Source: Diphasiastrum complanatum (taxonomy: Eukaryota; Streptophyta; Lycopodiopsida; Lycopodiales; Lycopodiaceae). From it: DNA of 64,000 nt. A program made the position numbers and the translations under genes. Shown piece after piece: positions 11,096-21,120 of the stretch. The stretch's first letter is position 1. Every line of letters begins with the position of its first letter. A model generated the notes under the pieces. That model had not been told where the DNA came from. It made no database searches and saw only the letters and a program-made list of their open reading frames with translations. The DNA lies in the NCBI GenBank assembly GCA_029204225.1, contig CM055109.1, positions 37,732,991 to 37,796,990 of the forward strand. Direction: 5' to 3'.

Positions 11096-12076
11096 AACAA
11101 AAATCGGTCAAATCTGCCGGATTTGGTCAAAAAAGAGGCAAAAAGCGTCATCAGAGCTGATAACTTTTTACCCTTTTTTAGGAAACCTTCGTCGAGTTGC
11201 AAACACCTCCGATTTTATTTACAAAACCTTCAGTTTGAAGGGCAAAGATTAATTCCCAGCAGATTTCTAGAAACATCAGAAAAACCGTCAAAAAATACCA
11301 AAACATTGCCAAAACCCTAAAAATACAAAAAAAAAACCTTCGCCCGATTCACTGTGCTTAGGTGTGATTCAGATCTATCTACTGCCAGGTCAACAAAGAA
11401 TAATACCAAAAATAGAAAGGTTTTCAGAGGATCAGTTGTCATAGTGCCATATTTTTGCCAAAAAGTCACTTTTTTACAAAAATACCAGTATTACTCTTGA
11501 TACTTTGCCAGAACCTTCGTCGAGATACCAGAACATGCTATTTATAGTAAAATACTATTTTTGAGTTTGGCGAAGATTCTTCTTGATCAGATCACAATAA
11601 TTCTTGAATTTTACCCTCGCCAGACTACAGGAACTATAATTTCTTGTGTTAGAAACCTTCGTCCAATTTTCTATAGTCGTATCTGTGTCAGATCCTTCAC
11701 CTGAGAGGTTGGCGAAGGTTATTTCCCTAGAAATTGCCAGAAAAGTGTTCAGAGAGCTTTTTTTTTTTTTCCAAAATAGCACCGTTGAACCTTCGTCGAG
11801 ACAACCTTCGCCTAGTGAACCTTCGCCAGTCCTATTTTTAGTTTTGGATTTTCCAGATCAAGTCTCTGTCAAAATTTGGATCAAATCTAATATATTTTGA
11901 TTTGGATTCTGAGAGATTTATCATTTTGAGAAGTATCGATTGATCAAATTTCGAAAATTTCATCATATAGAATCATATTTTTGAAAAGTGGATTAGAACT
12001 AGTAGATCTAATATGAGATAGATTTTTTTTTTTTTTAAATCTAGATCCAATCTCATTATCTATTTGATCTAAATTT
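11096..12076 (+). other. Ty3 E1 leader with CCTTCG(T/C)CGA motif array
   Basis: Noncoding leader before gag. The short motif CCTTCGTCGA or near variants appears repeatedly: near 11186, 11335, 11512, 11657, 11788, 11804 and 11819, plus reverse-oriented GGCGAAGGTT at 11711 and a variant at 11568. Spacing is irregular, so this is not a tandem satellite. The same motif recurs after the integrase of the same element (18888-19723). Confidence 0.6.
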
Positions 12077-12642
12077 GTGAAGATGGATGCCCCTGGAGCT
12101 GCTCCTGGAGGTGATCCACATGAAGTCAATCCAATTATTGTTAGAAGAGCACCCCGATTGGATCTACCCAAATATAATGGATTAACAGATCCAGTTAGAT
12201 TTCTTCATATCTATGCTGAATCCTGTGAAGTCTATGGTGAGATTTATCCTCAAGATAAACTTAAGCTGTTTCCTATGGCCTTAACAGGCACAACACAAGA
12301 TTGGTACTATAATCAAGATGAAATTGAGCATACAGATTGGGAGGTTGTTAAGCGAGCCCTGATCACACCGTTCAAACCACAAAAGTTTATGGAAGACCTT
12401 TTTCTACTTTTAAGTAAGATTAAAATGGGAAAGCGGGAAATGGTTCGAGATTACATTTAACGGGTGAAACGTCTTAGATCCGAATGCGAACCTGAGCTGA
12501 TTAACGAAAATGCCATGATTATGTGGTTTTTGTCAGGTCTACCTAAACGAATTAGATGTGAGTTGAAACGCCATAATGAGTATGCACTCTTGCAAAATGC
12601 TATGGACGATGCAATTCAGGAGGAGGATGAAGATTCAGATTA
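12077..12642 (+). pseudogene. Ty3/gypsy gag, N-terminal and capsid part (E1)
   Basis: The frame opens near 12083 (MDAPGAAPGGDPHEV) and carries the gypsy capsid pattern: PRLDLPKYNGLTDPVRFL, then LFPMALTGTTQDWYY and LITPFKPQKF. An in-frame TAA at 12458-12460 interrupts it, after which the same frame continues (RVKRLRSECEPELINENAM, FLSGLPKRIRCELKR) to a stop near 12642. Gag packages element RNA into virus-like particles. The capsid sequence is related to the nested minus-strand gag at 13386-13809. It is non-functional because of the stops. Confidence 0.85.
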
Positions 12643-12738
12643 AGGAGCCAAATAACAGTATGTTGTCTTATATAGCAGGGCAGACTACTACGACATCCAC
12701 CACTATTGCATCAACGAATGCCAATGCTACTGCATAAA

Positions 12739-13385
12739 TGATGCCCAATGAGTTCGAGAAACTTGAGAAGAACCAGCAGAAACAGATGGAAAAGTTGTAG
12801 TTGCAATTTGATGAGAAGATCAAAGCATTGGAAAATTTCCACGGGAAAGCAAACAAAGAACCTGAAAAGCTTGCAAAGACTTTTCCTACCAAGGAAAATG
12901 TTTGGTGTTCTATTTGTATAGGATACCACACAGTGAACGAGTGTCCTCAATTGAAAAAACGAATGGAAATCAATGTTTGCCATCTGTGTAATTCACCTGA
13001 TCATGAGACTGCTTTTTGCAACTTTAACCCTCGAATAATTCAACAACGGTATGCCCAGATGGGATATCGAGAACCACAGTATGGAGGTAATCCAGCAGTA
13101 ATACCGCGACAATCTGCTCTTGGATACCCGGAACGTTTAGCTTTACTTGCCCCACCAAAGCACTCCGCTCCTCCAGCCAATTTGATGGAACCGGAACCTT
13201 ACGGAAATGCTGAGCAATGGAACTATGGAAATGATCAAGCAAGTGGATCTTCAAAACAATATGCCACTTATGCTGCTGCTCAACAACAAGCCTCCAAAAA
13301 TTGGACTAGAGCACCACTCGGATGCTTTGCATGTGGAGAAAATCACAGAGTTGTAGAATGCCCAAATAAAGGAAAATTTGGTTAA
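12739..13385 (+). pseudogene. Ty3 gag nucleocapsid part with three zinc knuckles (E1)
   Basis: Same gag, now in another frame, with a stop near 12800. A charged helix (NEFEKLEKNQQKQMEKL) is followed by three Cys/His knuckles: CSICIGYHTVNEC and CHLCNSPDHETAFC, both CX2CX4HX4C, and CFACGENHRVVEC, which is one residue shorter (CX2CX3HX4C). A Gly/Pro/Gln-rich linker separates knuckles 2 and 3. Most plant Ty3 gags have one or two. The frame stops at 13383-13385, right where the nested element begins. Confidence 0.85.
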
Positions 13386-13809
13386 AAAACCACTCTCGTG
13401 CGCGATCGATCATGGTCATCGAGAAGAGCTGTACCATGGCCTCTGGTGATGTCTCGCCGTAGACGTCACAGAAGTTCTCAAAGACTTGGAGAAATCTTTG
13501 AGAATCAGTGTTACCATCGTACTTAGGTAAGTCTAGCTTTGGGGTCCTTTTTTCAGTACGTGGAACATTATTTGCGAAAGCTCTGTTTAAGTGAGCTCGT
13601 GCATGTGAGGATTCGGCAGCATGAAATTGTGGTCGTTCATATGGAGCTTCATAATGCATAGGCTCCCATCTGTCGAACGGGTTTGTGGATGGCTCTTGGA
13701 CTTGGGATTTCATCCGGGAATACCTGTTAAATTGAGCATGTTCGGTGGATGGGGAGACCATCTCTGGTGGATAGTCCTCTGTAGTATTCGGATCGTAAGG
13801 GCGATCCAT
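13386..13809 (-). pseudogene. Ty3 gag 5' part of the nested element
   Basis: Starts at the ATG at 13809 (MDRPYDPNTTEDYPPE), has a Pro/Glu/Arg-rich N-terminus, and then the capsid core PKLDLPKYDGNTDSQRFL and IDRAREWFFN, parallel to the E1 gag PRLDLPKYNGLTD ... TTQDWYYN. Truncated at the junction with E1 after the REWFFN motif. The amino acids read beyond 13386 belong to E1 DNA in antisense and are meaningless. Confidence 0.8.
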
Positions 13810-14359
13810 GACAACTTTTGTAGGATTGTGGATATAAGCCCGTGCACTTTGGTTACGGTGGATACGGTTGTCGAAATGCGGTGGTTGTGGTTTGTGGATG
13901 TCGATTGAGGTCTATGGCGGTCTGTTTGTGGTCTATTGCGGGCTATAATGGTTGTGTGCGGGTGATGGTAGTCGTTGAAGGGCGTAGGAGTCGTTTATGG
14001 TTGGAGGTGATGACGGAGTCATAGGCTATAATATTGCGATGAGGGACGGTGGAGGTATTCGTGGTAGGCCTTGGGATTACGGATATGCGGTCAGTTGCAG
14101 AATATTATGATTGTGGCGTGTGGTTTGCGGGCTGGCAGTCGATGAAGGTCATTTGCAGACTGGAGGTGATGACGGAGTCGTAGGCCGTAATATTGCGGAT
14201 GTGACGGTCTGTGACGGTGGGGTGTATTCATAGGAGGCCGCAAGATGGCGGTTGTGGCGGTTTGTGATGGTGGGGATGAATGGTCATTTGTGGGTAGGCG
14301 ATGGTGATGAAGGATTTGTAGTCTGTAATATTGTGGTCTGCTGCGGTCTGTGACGGTCA
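13810..14359 (-). other. Degenerate repeat-like leader of the nested Ty3 element
   Basis: G/T-rich on the plus strand, with recurring short phrases (GTGATGACGGAGTC at about 14007 and 14167, TGTGACGGT, GCGGTCTGT, GTAATATTG) that look like a decayed repeat. No protein family recognised. Confidence 0.5.
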
Positions 14360-15135
14360 AGGATGAATGGTCATCGGTCGGAATTTGAGTAAGGTTCCGG
14401 CTCCAATTGAAATTTGACGAGGGTCCGGATCCGGTTGAGATTCGAGAGTAGTGCTCCGGTTGAGATCTGATGGAACACGTCGGTTGAGATGCGAGCAAAT
14501 GCTCCGGTTGAGATCTGAACAGAGTGCTCCGGTTGAGATCTGAGCAGAGTGCTTCAGTTGAGATCTGAGCAGAGTGCTCCGGTTGAGATCTGAATAGAGT
14601 GCTCTGGTTGAAATCTGAACAGAGTGCTCCGGTCGAGATTTGAGGAGAGTTCTTCGGTCGAGATTTGACTGAACACTCTGGTTGAGATGTGAGCGAAATG
14701 CTCCGGTTGAGAATTGAGTGGAGTGCTCCGGTTGAGATGTGATAGGAGTGCTCTGGTTGAGATGTGATGGGAGTGCTCCAGTCGAGTTTTGACTGAACAC
14801 TCCGGTTGAGATTAGGACTGAAGGGTCCGGTTGAGATGTAATAGGAGTGCTCCGGTTGAGATGTGATAGGAGTGTTCCGGTTGAGATGTGATGGGAGTGC
14901 TCCGGTCGAGTTTTGATTGAACACTTCGGTTGAGATTAGGACTGAAGGGTCTGGTTGAGATGTGAAGGTTTCTTTCGGTCGAGATGTCAAAGAGATGTTC
15001 GTTCAAAATTTGGAGTTATTACTCCGGTCGAGATTTGAACGATGAGTGGCGGTTGAGGTGTAACTCAGGACATGTTAGGATTGTGAAGTTGTGGTTTGGT
15101 TGAGAGGTATGAGGTAGTGGTCCGGTCCAGACTTG
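14360..15135 (-). repeat. 25-bp minisatellite in the Ty3 leader
   Basis: Head-to-tail copies of a 25-bp unit close to GAGTGCTCCGGTTGAGAT plus seven variable bases fill about 14480-14990, with diverged or length-shifted copies at both sides (to about 15135). The best-conserved stretch is CTCCGGTTGAGAT. Because 25 is not a multiple of three, a frame crossing three units reads them in all three phases, and here all three phases are open on the minus strand. This produces a 299-codon frame (14091-14990) with a 25-residue period (ISTGAL, LNRST, SQPEHS). I treat that frame as a by-product, not a gene. Confidence 0.9.
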
Positions 15136-15308
15136 AGTCGCGGAGCTTGGGTTGGTGAGGATCGTGAGACTCCGATTGAGAAATGAGTAGGACTTCGGTC
15201 AAGACCGAAGTGATGAGCTCGACAATGAACATGTAGGAGCTCTCAGGGTGATTGTGTTGCAACACAAGAGATTGAGATATGGCTTGGTTGAGCATGTGTG
15301 TAGCTGTG

Positions 15309-15321
15309 GAACAGCGCCAAA
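15309..15321 (-). other. Primer-binding site of the nested Ty3 element
   Basis: On the minus strand TTTGGCGCTGTTCC directly follows the LTR end GTGAACA. TGGCGC(C/T)GTT is a common Ty3/gypsy primer site just inside the 5' LTR. Confidence 0.65.
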
Positions 15322-16377
15322 TGTTCACAGATTCACTGAATCTGTGAACATGTTTCTTCTTTTTCGTCTTTTATCTCTTTCCTTTTTTTGGATTACTTAT
15401 TTCTGTTGTTACGATTCTTTGTGGTTCTTCTTCTTATTAGAACTGTTATAAAGCAGAAGCGTTACTCAAGTTTCACTACGTATTCCCAGCCTGTCGGTGG
15501 GTAACTCAAATCCGATACTCAGCTACATGCAAGAAACTAACCATCTAAAACTCAAGAAGATCAATGTTTAGCGTAGAGAGCGATCCTACTACTAACTACT
15601 AAATCAGAAAACAATCAAGAACTAGATTAGCTACTGAAAACAAGATTCAAGAAACAAGAAACAAGAAACAAGATACAAAAAACAAGATTCCTAGCAGCAT
15701 TTTAACAATCTAAGAATCAAGAAACACTCATCACTTGATGCTTAGATTACTCAAGAACAATCAAGAATTGGCTGTAAGGGAGTATGCAAGATCTATGCCA
15801 CAAACCATCCTATCTAGTTTACTTGAATGCTGATTACTACAAGATTCCACAAGCAAGAACTAAATGCTAATCCACAACTAAACAAGAAACAAGAACCTAG
15901 TTAATCCACAATGCAAAGGAATCAAGCATGCTCATAAAAATATCACTCAAGATCATTGCCATGAACAAGGAGCTAAGTCATCATCAAGAACTCGTGGAGG
16001 ATCCTCTTTATTTGCTCAAGAGAACTTGACAATACAATCAAACCTCCCTCACAAGAGAGGGGGGCCCTTAAATAAACAAGAAGGCTGCCCATGTGGAGCC
16101 CATGTGGCAATTCCACTAAATTAGAATTACATGTGGAATTTTCCCTTCCACTAAAGGTCATCATCAAAAGGTGGCTCACTCCAACTAATTTAAGGGGTTC
16201 TACCTTTATTTACAATGCCTGGGAAATATTACTAGCTCCTACATGGTCATTCCTTCTTTGGGATACACCATGTAGGCTCACATAGTTACTCATTGTCTTC
16301 CTAGCTAGTATTTCCTCGGCTCTCATGCTCGGCTCTCAACTTCTTGTGCTCACTTCCTTCTGAGACCTCCTCGGTCA
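15322..16377 (-). repeat. LTR of the nested Ty3 element
   Basis: About 1056 bp, on the minus strand starting TGACCGAGGAGG and ending GTGAACA. The inner end is fixed by the adjacent primer site. The outer end (16377) is inferred from the TG start and from E1 protease resuming beyond. The last 30 bases form a perfect palindrome-like end (GTTCACAGATTCA / TGAATCTGTGAAC). A TATA-like TTTATTTAAGG sits at about 16062 on the minus strand. No second LTR, so no target duplication could be checked. Confidence 0.6.
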
Positions 16378-16394
16378 TGGGTGAGAGATAACTT

Positions 16395-16736
16395 GTGTCT
16401 TCAGCTTGGCTCGACACTAGAGAATCGGCTAATAGAATTGCAGGAGTACAGTTCGTCATTACTTTCGTTGTGATGGACTTACCAGAAGCGCCAAATGTCT
16501 ACCGAATTCTATTAGGACGTCCATGGTTACGAGTTGTGCAAGTAATTCATAACTGGGGTACCGAAAAAATCACTTTTGAAATTCGTGAATGTGCAGTTAA
16601 AATTAATCCTACAACTTGGACTATCAAACCAGTGGTTCAAAAAGAGGATGACAATTCGTCAACAACAGATCATACTTGTGATCGACCAGAGAAAAATTTG
16701 GGAGTTCATTACGATTCTCAAATGGATACAATTGAA
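16395..16736 (+). pseudogene. Ty3 aspartic protease, C-terminal part (E1)
   Basis: Reads DTRESANRIAGVQFVITF, MDLPEAPNVYRILLGRPWL, HNWGTEKITFEIRE. ILLGRPWL is the conserved protease C-terminal motif that follows the flap in plant Ty3 elements. The D-[ST]-G active site should lie upstream and is lost at the nested-insertion junction. Protease cleaves the gag-pol polyprotein. Confidence 0.8.
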
Positions 16737-17388
16737 TGAAGTTCTTGCAACAATTGACTGTACAACAAGATATATGTGCCGACAAGATAATCAATCAGAT
16801 TTGAACGAGATTTCCTTATTAGATCAAACTTTGGATACACCAATCACTTTTCCACTGAATGTGCTGAATGTAGCCTGGATATCAACGGAACCTATACTAG
16901 ATCCGATTGAGGATGAACTCATTCCTATGAGTCATGCCTTGACTTATGATGGCAATGCAACACTTACGGATGAGCAGATTCTAAATTATATGGATCTGAC
17001 AAAATTTGGAGTGCATAATGTTCTTGATGAACTCACAGTAAAACCGCCCAAAGCAGTTATATTAAAGGAAGACAGGATCACATGATCGATGACGAAGAAA
17101 CAAGCTAAGCAACATTATAATACGGTCCTGAAATGAAAAAATCTCCCTTGAAAGATTGATTCAGAGAAAGTGCCACCTTTATTGGATAAAGATAAAGGAA
17201 AAGTCGAGGATGATTCTGCAAGTCAGATTTCTAGTAACACATCATCATCTAGGAAGTCTTCACCTGTGAAGAAAGATTTATCATCTCGAAAGTCATCACC
17301 TCCATGATCAATTCCTGCTAAGAAGGCTAAGCAAAGATCCAAGACAGGTCCTTTCAAAAAAGAACAAATATATGTAGTCCAGCATGAT
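16737..17388 (+). other. Protease-RT linker of E1, decayed
   Basis: Continues pol in a shifted frame to 17085 (ISLLDQTLDTPITFP, then DELIPMSHALTYDGN) and then has stops and Ser/Lys-rich low-complexity sequence. No domain is expected here. Confidence 0.6.
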
Positions 17389-17832
17389 ATGCCTGAACAT
17401 TTTAAGCATTATACACTGGATGGTGTGGTTATCATGTTACCTAAAGCACATCGTGAACCTGAAGGACATATGCCGGAATCTAAAGAGGTCTACAATGGCC
17501 AAGCTAGGACGCAGCCAATGAATCTTGCTGAACCAAGAGAACCAGAAAAGATTGTACAAGTTGGATCACAACCTAGCCCTGAACAGTATCAAGCACTCCG
17601 CTTGTTACTTATTAAGTATCAAGATTTTTTTGCATGGACTTATCAAGATTTGAAGGGAATTCCGACATCAGTGATTGAACATACCATACCTTTAGTACCT
17701 AATGCAGTTCCAAAGGTTACAAAGTTCTATCGCTGTAATCCTAATGTGGCGGACCTTATAAAGAAAGAACTTTAGAGATTGCTTGATGCTGATTTTATTT
17801 ATGAGATCGAACATACTGAATGGATTTCACCG
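17389..17832 (+). pseudogene. Ty3 reverse transcriptase N-terminus (E1), truncated
   Basis: Contains YQDFFAWTYQDLKGIP, IEHTIPLVPNAVPKV, FYRCNPNVADLIKKEL, a stop at 17773-17775, then RLLDADFIYEIEHTEWISP and IVIVP. This is the fingers entrance of Ty3 RTs (FAW-Y-DL-GI ... PIVVVPKKNG). The following palm domain with YxDD, and the RNase H, are absent. The sequence jumps straight to the integrase zinc-binding domain, so an internal deletion of at least 1 kb is inferred. Confidence 0.85.
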
Positions 17833-18570
17833 ATTGTCATTGTTCCTATTACTGTTCGTAAACTTTTACAATCAGGTTGTTGGTGGCCTACGCTTCACAA
17901 GGACACGAAAAATTTTATTCAGACATGTGATGTTTGCCAGCGAGCACAACGACCTACTCGACAGAACTATGAACTCTTGCATCCGGTTTTATCGCAAGCA
18001 CCATTTGAAAAATCAGAACTGAATTATGTTGGACCTATTCACCCTGTCGCACAAGGATCTCAGGCCCGATACATTATCGTCGCAACTGATTATATGACCA
18101 AGTGGGTTGAAGCCAAAGCTGTCAAAGTTGCTGATGCAAAATCTACGGCCAAGTTTCTATATGAAAATATTATAATCAGATTTGGATGTCCGATTGAGAT
18201 TGTCAGTGACCGGGGTACACACTTTGTTAGTCAAACAATAAAGTGTTTACTGGAAGATTTTTTTTGTTATACATAGATTTAGTACTCTCTACTATCCCAG
18301 AGGGAATGGCCAAGCTGAATCTTCCAATAAGATTCTCTGCACCATTATGACAAAGACAGTTGAAGCGAGTCGGTCCGATTGGGAACATAAACTATATGCA
18401 ACATTATGGGCATTCAAAACCGCTTACAAAATAGTACAAATCAAACACCTTTTCAACTGGTTTATGGTCAAGATGCTATCATGCCAATTAAATTTTTGAT
18501 CTCATCCACCTACGCATAGCAACAACAGAACGATTAAATGATGATAAGTCTTTACAACTCCGTCATGAAG
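17833..18570 (+). pseudogene. Ty3 integrase core (E1)
   Basis: Zinc-binding part GCWWPTLHKDTKNFIQTC-DVC, then the catalytic core with ATDYMTKWVEA (first Asp), GCPIEIVSDRGTHFV (second Asp) and, after a frameshift near 18270, YYPRGNGQAESSNK (Glu). All three D,D-E positions can be seen. More frameshifts follow (18410-18570). Integrase inserts the DNA copy into the host genome. The copy is dead. Confidence 0.9.
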
Positions 18571-18572
18571 CG

Positions 18573-18887
18573 TTGCACAAATTATGTGAAACCCGATTGA
18601 TGGCAGTTCATGCCTTAGCAGTAGAGAAAGCACGCCGCAAGGCATGGCACGATCGTCGATTACACAAAAAAGATCTGAAAGCAGGAGATCTGGCGTTGTT
18701 GTACAAAACCAAGCTGATCAAGGGAAAGTTGAAGTTTACCGTTGAAGGCCCGTATAAAGTGAAGGAAATCTTGAACTATGGCGTAGTAATTCTTGAACAC
18801 TTGGATGGAAAACGATGTGATACTCCGGTGAATGGCAGCCGATTATGCAAGTTCTGGCAGCCTGCTCCACCAATTCAGCAAGCCTGA
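18573..18887 (+). pseudogene. Ty3 integrase C-terminal domain (E1)
   Basis: An open stretch of 104 codons: ARRKAWHDRRLHKKDL, LALLYKTKLIKGKLKF, EGPYKVKEILNYGVV, LEHLDGKRCDTPVNGSRL, ending in KFWQPAPP. This is the GPY/F-type C-terminal module of Ty3 integrases. A homologous piece is found in E2 at 25846-25990. No chromodomain follows. Confidence 0.9.
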
Positions 18888-19723
18888 TCTCAATACTTTT
18901 TTTAAAATTTTAATTGTTTTTCAATTTTTTGTTTTCAGTACTTAATTTGCTGAGATTTCTGGAAAAAGACAGTAAAAAAAAAAAGAAAAAAAAAAAGTAA
19001 AGCAAAAAATGAGAAAAGACTGATGAGCAAAATCAGAAAGTCATCAGCATAGGAAAAAGAAAGCACAGTAATTTTTTGATGGAAAAAGACTTAGAAAATC
19101 ACTGTTTTGGTCAGATTTGGCCTATACAGTACCAGAAACCTTCGTTGAGCTCTCAGATTGTACATCCACTCTAGATTTATCTAATTTGAGGTGGGCGAAG
19201 GTTCCTATCAAGAGAAAATCCAGTTTTTGAGTTAGACGAAGTATCATTGATATGCCATTTTGACAACCTTTGTCGAGCATCTTAACCTCATTACGAACCT
19301 TCGCCGACCTGCTAGATGATCTTAAAATGTTAAATTAGGTTGTCCATAGATTCAAATTGTGAAAAAATGCATTTATGACAGTACTTGGATGAAGGACCCT
19401 CCTGGACAAAGGTTCATCCTTCGCCGGACCTAGAAAACATTCGCCTGATAGGTTTAGATCCCTAGAAACCTTTGCCGAGATTTATATAGCCTATTTTCAC
19501 AATACTGTACATGCTTGCAAATTTTTGTTCAGAACTGACCAGCCAAACTAGTATTCAGTGTAATGGACCCACCAAATTCCCCTATAAGTTGACTAAATTC
19601 GATTCATTCCTCACTTGTGCTAGCGAAGCTCTTGCGAATTTTTCTTGCAACCAAAGCCTTCCAAAATTTCTGCATTGCTTTTTGATACACTTCTACGCGT
19701 TTTATATTTCCTTTCTGATCATC
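18888..19723 (+). other. Inter-gene region of Ty3 E1 with CCTTCG motif array
   Basis: Noncoding, between integrase and the accessory ORF. Motif variants of CCTTCG(T/C)CGA occur near 19139, 19263, 19297, 19425, 19438 and 19469, and inverted near 19192. This is the same motif as in the E1 leader. The part 19590-19660 is conserved at nucleotide level with E2 (24930-24990, shared GCTAGCGAAGCTCT). Confidence 0.6.
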
Positions 19724-21120
19724 ATGTCTTCTACTGATACTTTCCAGTCTCCGTGCTATACTATCCATCGTGGTGTCCTATCTGCAACGGACATCATGAT
19801 TCTTCCTAGCACAAGCATGGTCACTCAGTGGATGACCCTTGCAGAGCCGCTGCTCACTACAATGGGTATTCATGAGAGCCTTTTCGGGTCGCATCAATAT
19901 GAATTTCATCACTTTTGCCTTCAGTTCGTGGAAGGAAGAGAAATTCAAATTTTATATCACTTTCCAGGGAGCCACACATAAGGTGCGCGTCATTGAGGCC
20001 GCCCTTGCAGCTATAGGTATAGCATCTGGCACGCAGGCCTCACCCAATCATAAGCATGCCAAATAGACCATCAAGCCATATCTGGTGAGCTCAAATGAGC
20101 TATTAAGGCCAATACTAAGGAGCAGTTCGCTGTCGGCTCTTTATTGTCCCTTTTAGCTGCTTCTCACTTAGAAAACATAATCCATGGCTTCCATTTGGAT
20201 AAGGTGCTTTCGGTCTATGAAGAAGCACCGGCCGAGTTATCTCACTAGGCCTTGAGTTCTCATAGTCGTCGTCGTCCACGCATCGAGATCGTTATTCCTG
20301 ACTCGTCTTCCGCGTCACGACATTGCACTAGGCATACCTCGTCAGCTGTGTTTCCATCCCCTGCTGTTGTTCGCACTAAACTTCCCATTCTCCCAGCCTG
20401 TGATGCTTCCCTCGCCTCTGCTTCCAACCAAGGACAGTCTATGACCATTGGGCCTACCATTTCCATCACAGCTGCCCAGGCCGCCTCACCCCCACACACC
20501 GAAGCCACCTCACCAAACACACAGTTTTTTATGGATACGTTCGATGATTCCGACCCCCTTGGGGCCACCGAAATTTTTGAAATGTCCCAAAGCCCTGCGC
20601 CCTTTGAACTTCAATCCCCTAGAAGAGGATTTGGACATATCCATGAATCTACTGTTGGTGTTGAAGATGTCAGCCAACAACCTCATACGGAAGGTAGTCC
20701 AACTGCACTTTAGGTCAACAAAGCTGTAAAATCGCCAAAACAATTCGACGCCACTGTTCTTGAAGGGTTTGAAGACAAAGACCATTTTGAAGAAGAAGAC
20801 GTAGTGGCACCTATTCCATGCTAACCAAGGACAGCTCCATCAGGTCCTCTTGCTACTGCCGCCTCTACAACCATCGATTCTGGGGATGCTCTAGGTTTGG
20901 TTTCAAGCCTTGCACAAGTGGTCTAGTCGGTGTTGGATAAGAAGAAGAAAATGGAGCAGAGAATCTTTGATCTGGGGTCCGAAAACACTCTGATCAACCA
21001 GAAACTTGTCCAGCTGGATTGAGAGTTGAAGATTGCCAAACAACACAATGGTTCTCACACTTTTTTAAATTTGAATAAAAAGAGAGGCAAGAGTGGAACA
21101 ATAGGATTCAGAGGCTAGGG
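19724..21120 (+). pseudogene. Ty3 accessory ORF downstream of integrase, copy in E1
   Basis: Start chosen at the ATG at 19724 (MSSTDTFQSP), parallel to MASSSSKDSD in E2. The N-terminal domain reads TLAEPLLTTMGIHESLF, then after a frameshift near 19900 INMNFITFAFSSWKEEKFKF, ITFQGATHKVRVIEAA. It continues with KANTKEQFAVGSLLSLLA, a Pro/Ser/Thr-rich disordered middle (20252-20713), and a short charged helix with stops (KKKKMEQRIFDLGSENTL) near 20940-21050. The layout and sequence match the E2 copy. Function unknown. Accessory or env-like ORFs at this position are known in some plant Ty3 lineages, but no signal peptide or membrane span is visible, which argues against an envelope protein. Confidence 0.7.

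Larger units (their letters stand above)
13386..16377 (-). mobile_element. Nested, truncated Ty3/gypsy element inserted in E1
   Basis: Reading on the minus strand: LTR (16377-15322), primer-binding site, a long repeat-rich leader (about 15308-13810), then gag, which is cut off at about 13386. The E1 gag ends at the left edge and E1 protease resumes at about 16395, so this piece splits E1. Its gag is homologous to the E1 gag, so both belong to related lineages. The pol and 3' LTR of the nested copy are missing, and part of the E1 protease, including its active site, went with the event. Confidence 0.75.

Noticed and set aside
14091-14990. 299-codon frame on the minus strand with a 25-residue repeat
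   Set aside because: It is the 25-bp minisatellite read through three phases; no protein domain, and it lies in a Ty3 leader.
14360-15135. CRISPR-like repeat array
   Set aside because: Units are head to tail without unique spacers, in a plant retrotransposon.
19511-19723. Upstream extension of the accessory ORF from 19511
   Set aside because: Open in E1, but E2 similarity there is as strong at DNA level and both copies have a better ATG (19724 and 24725).
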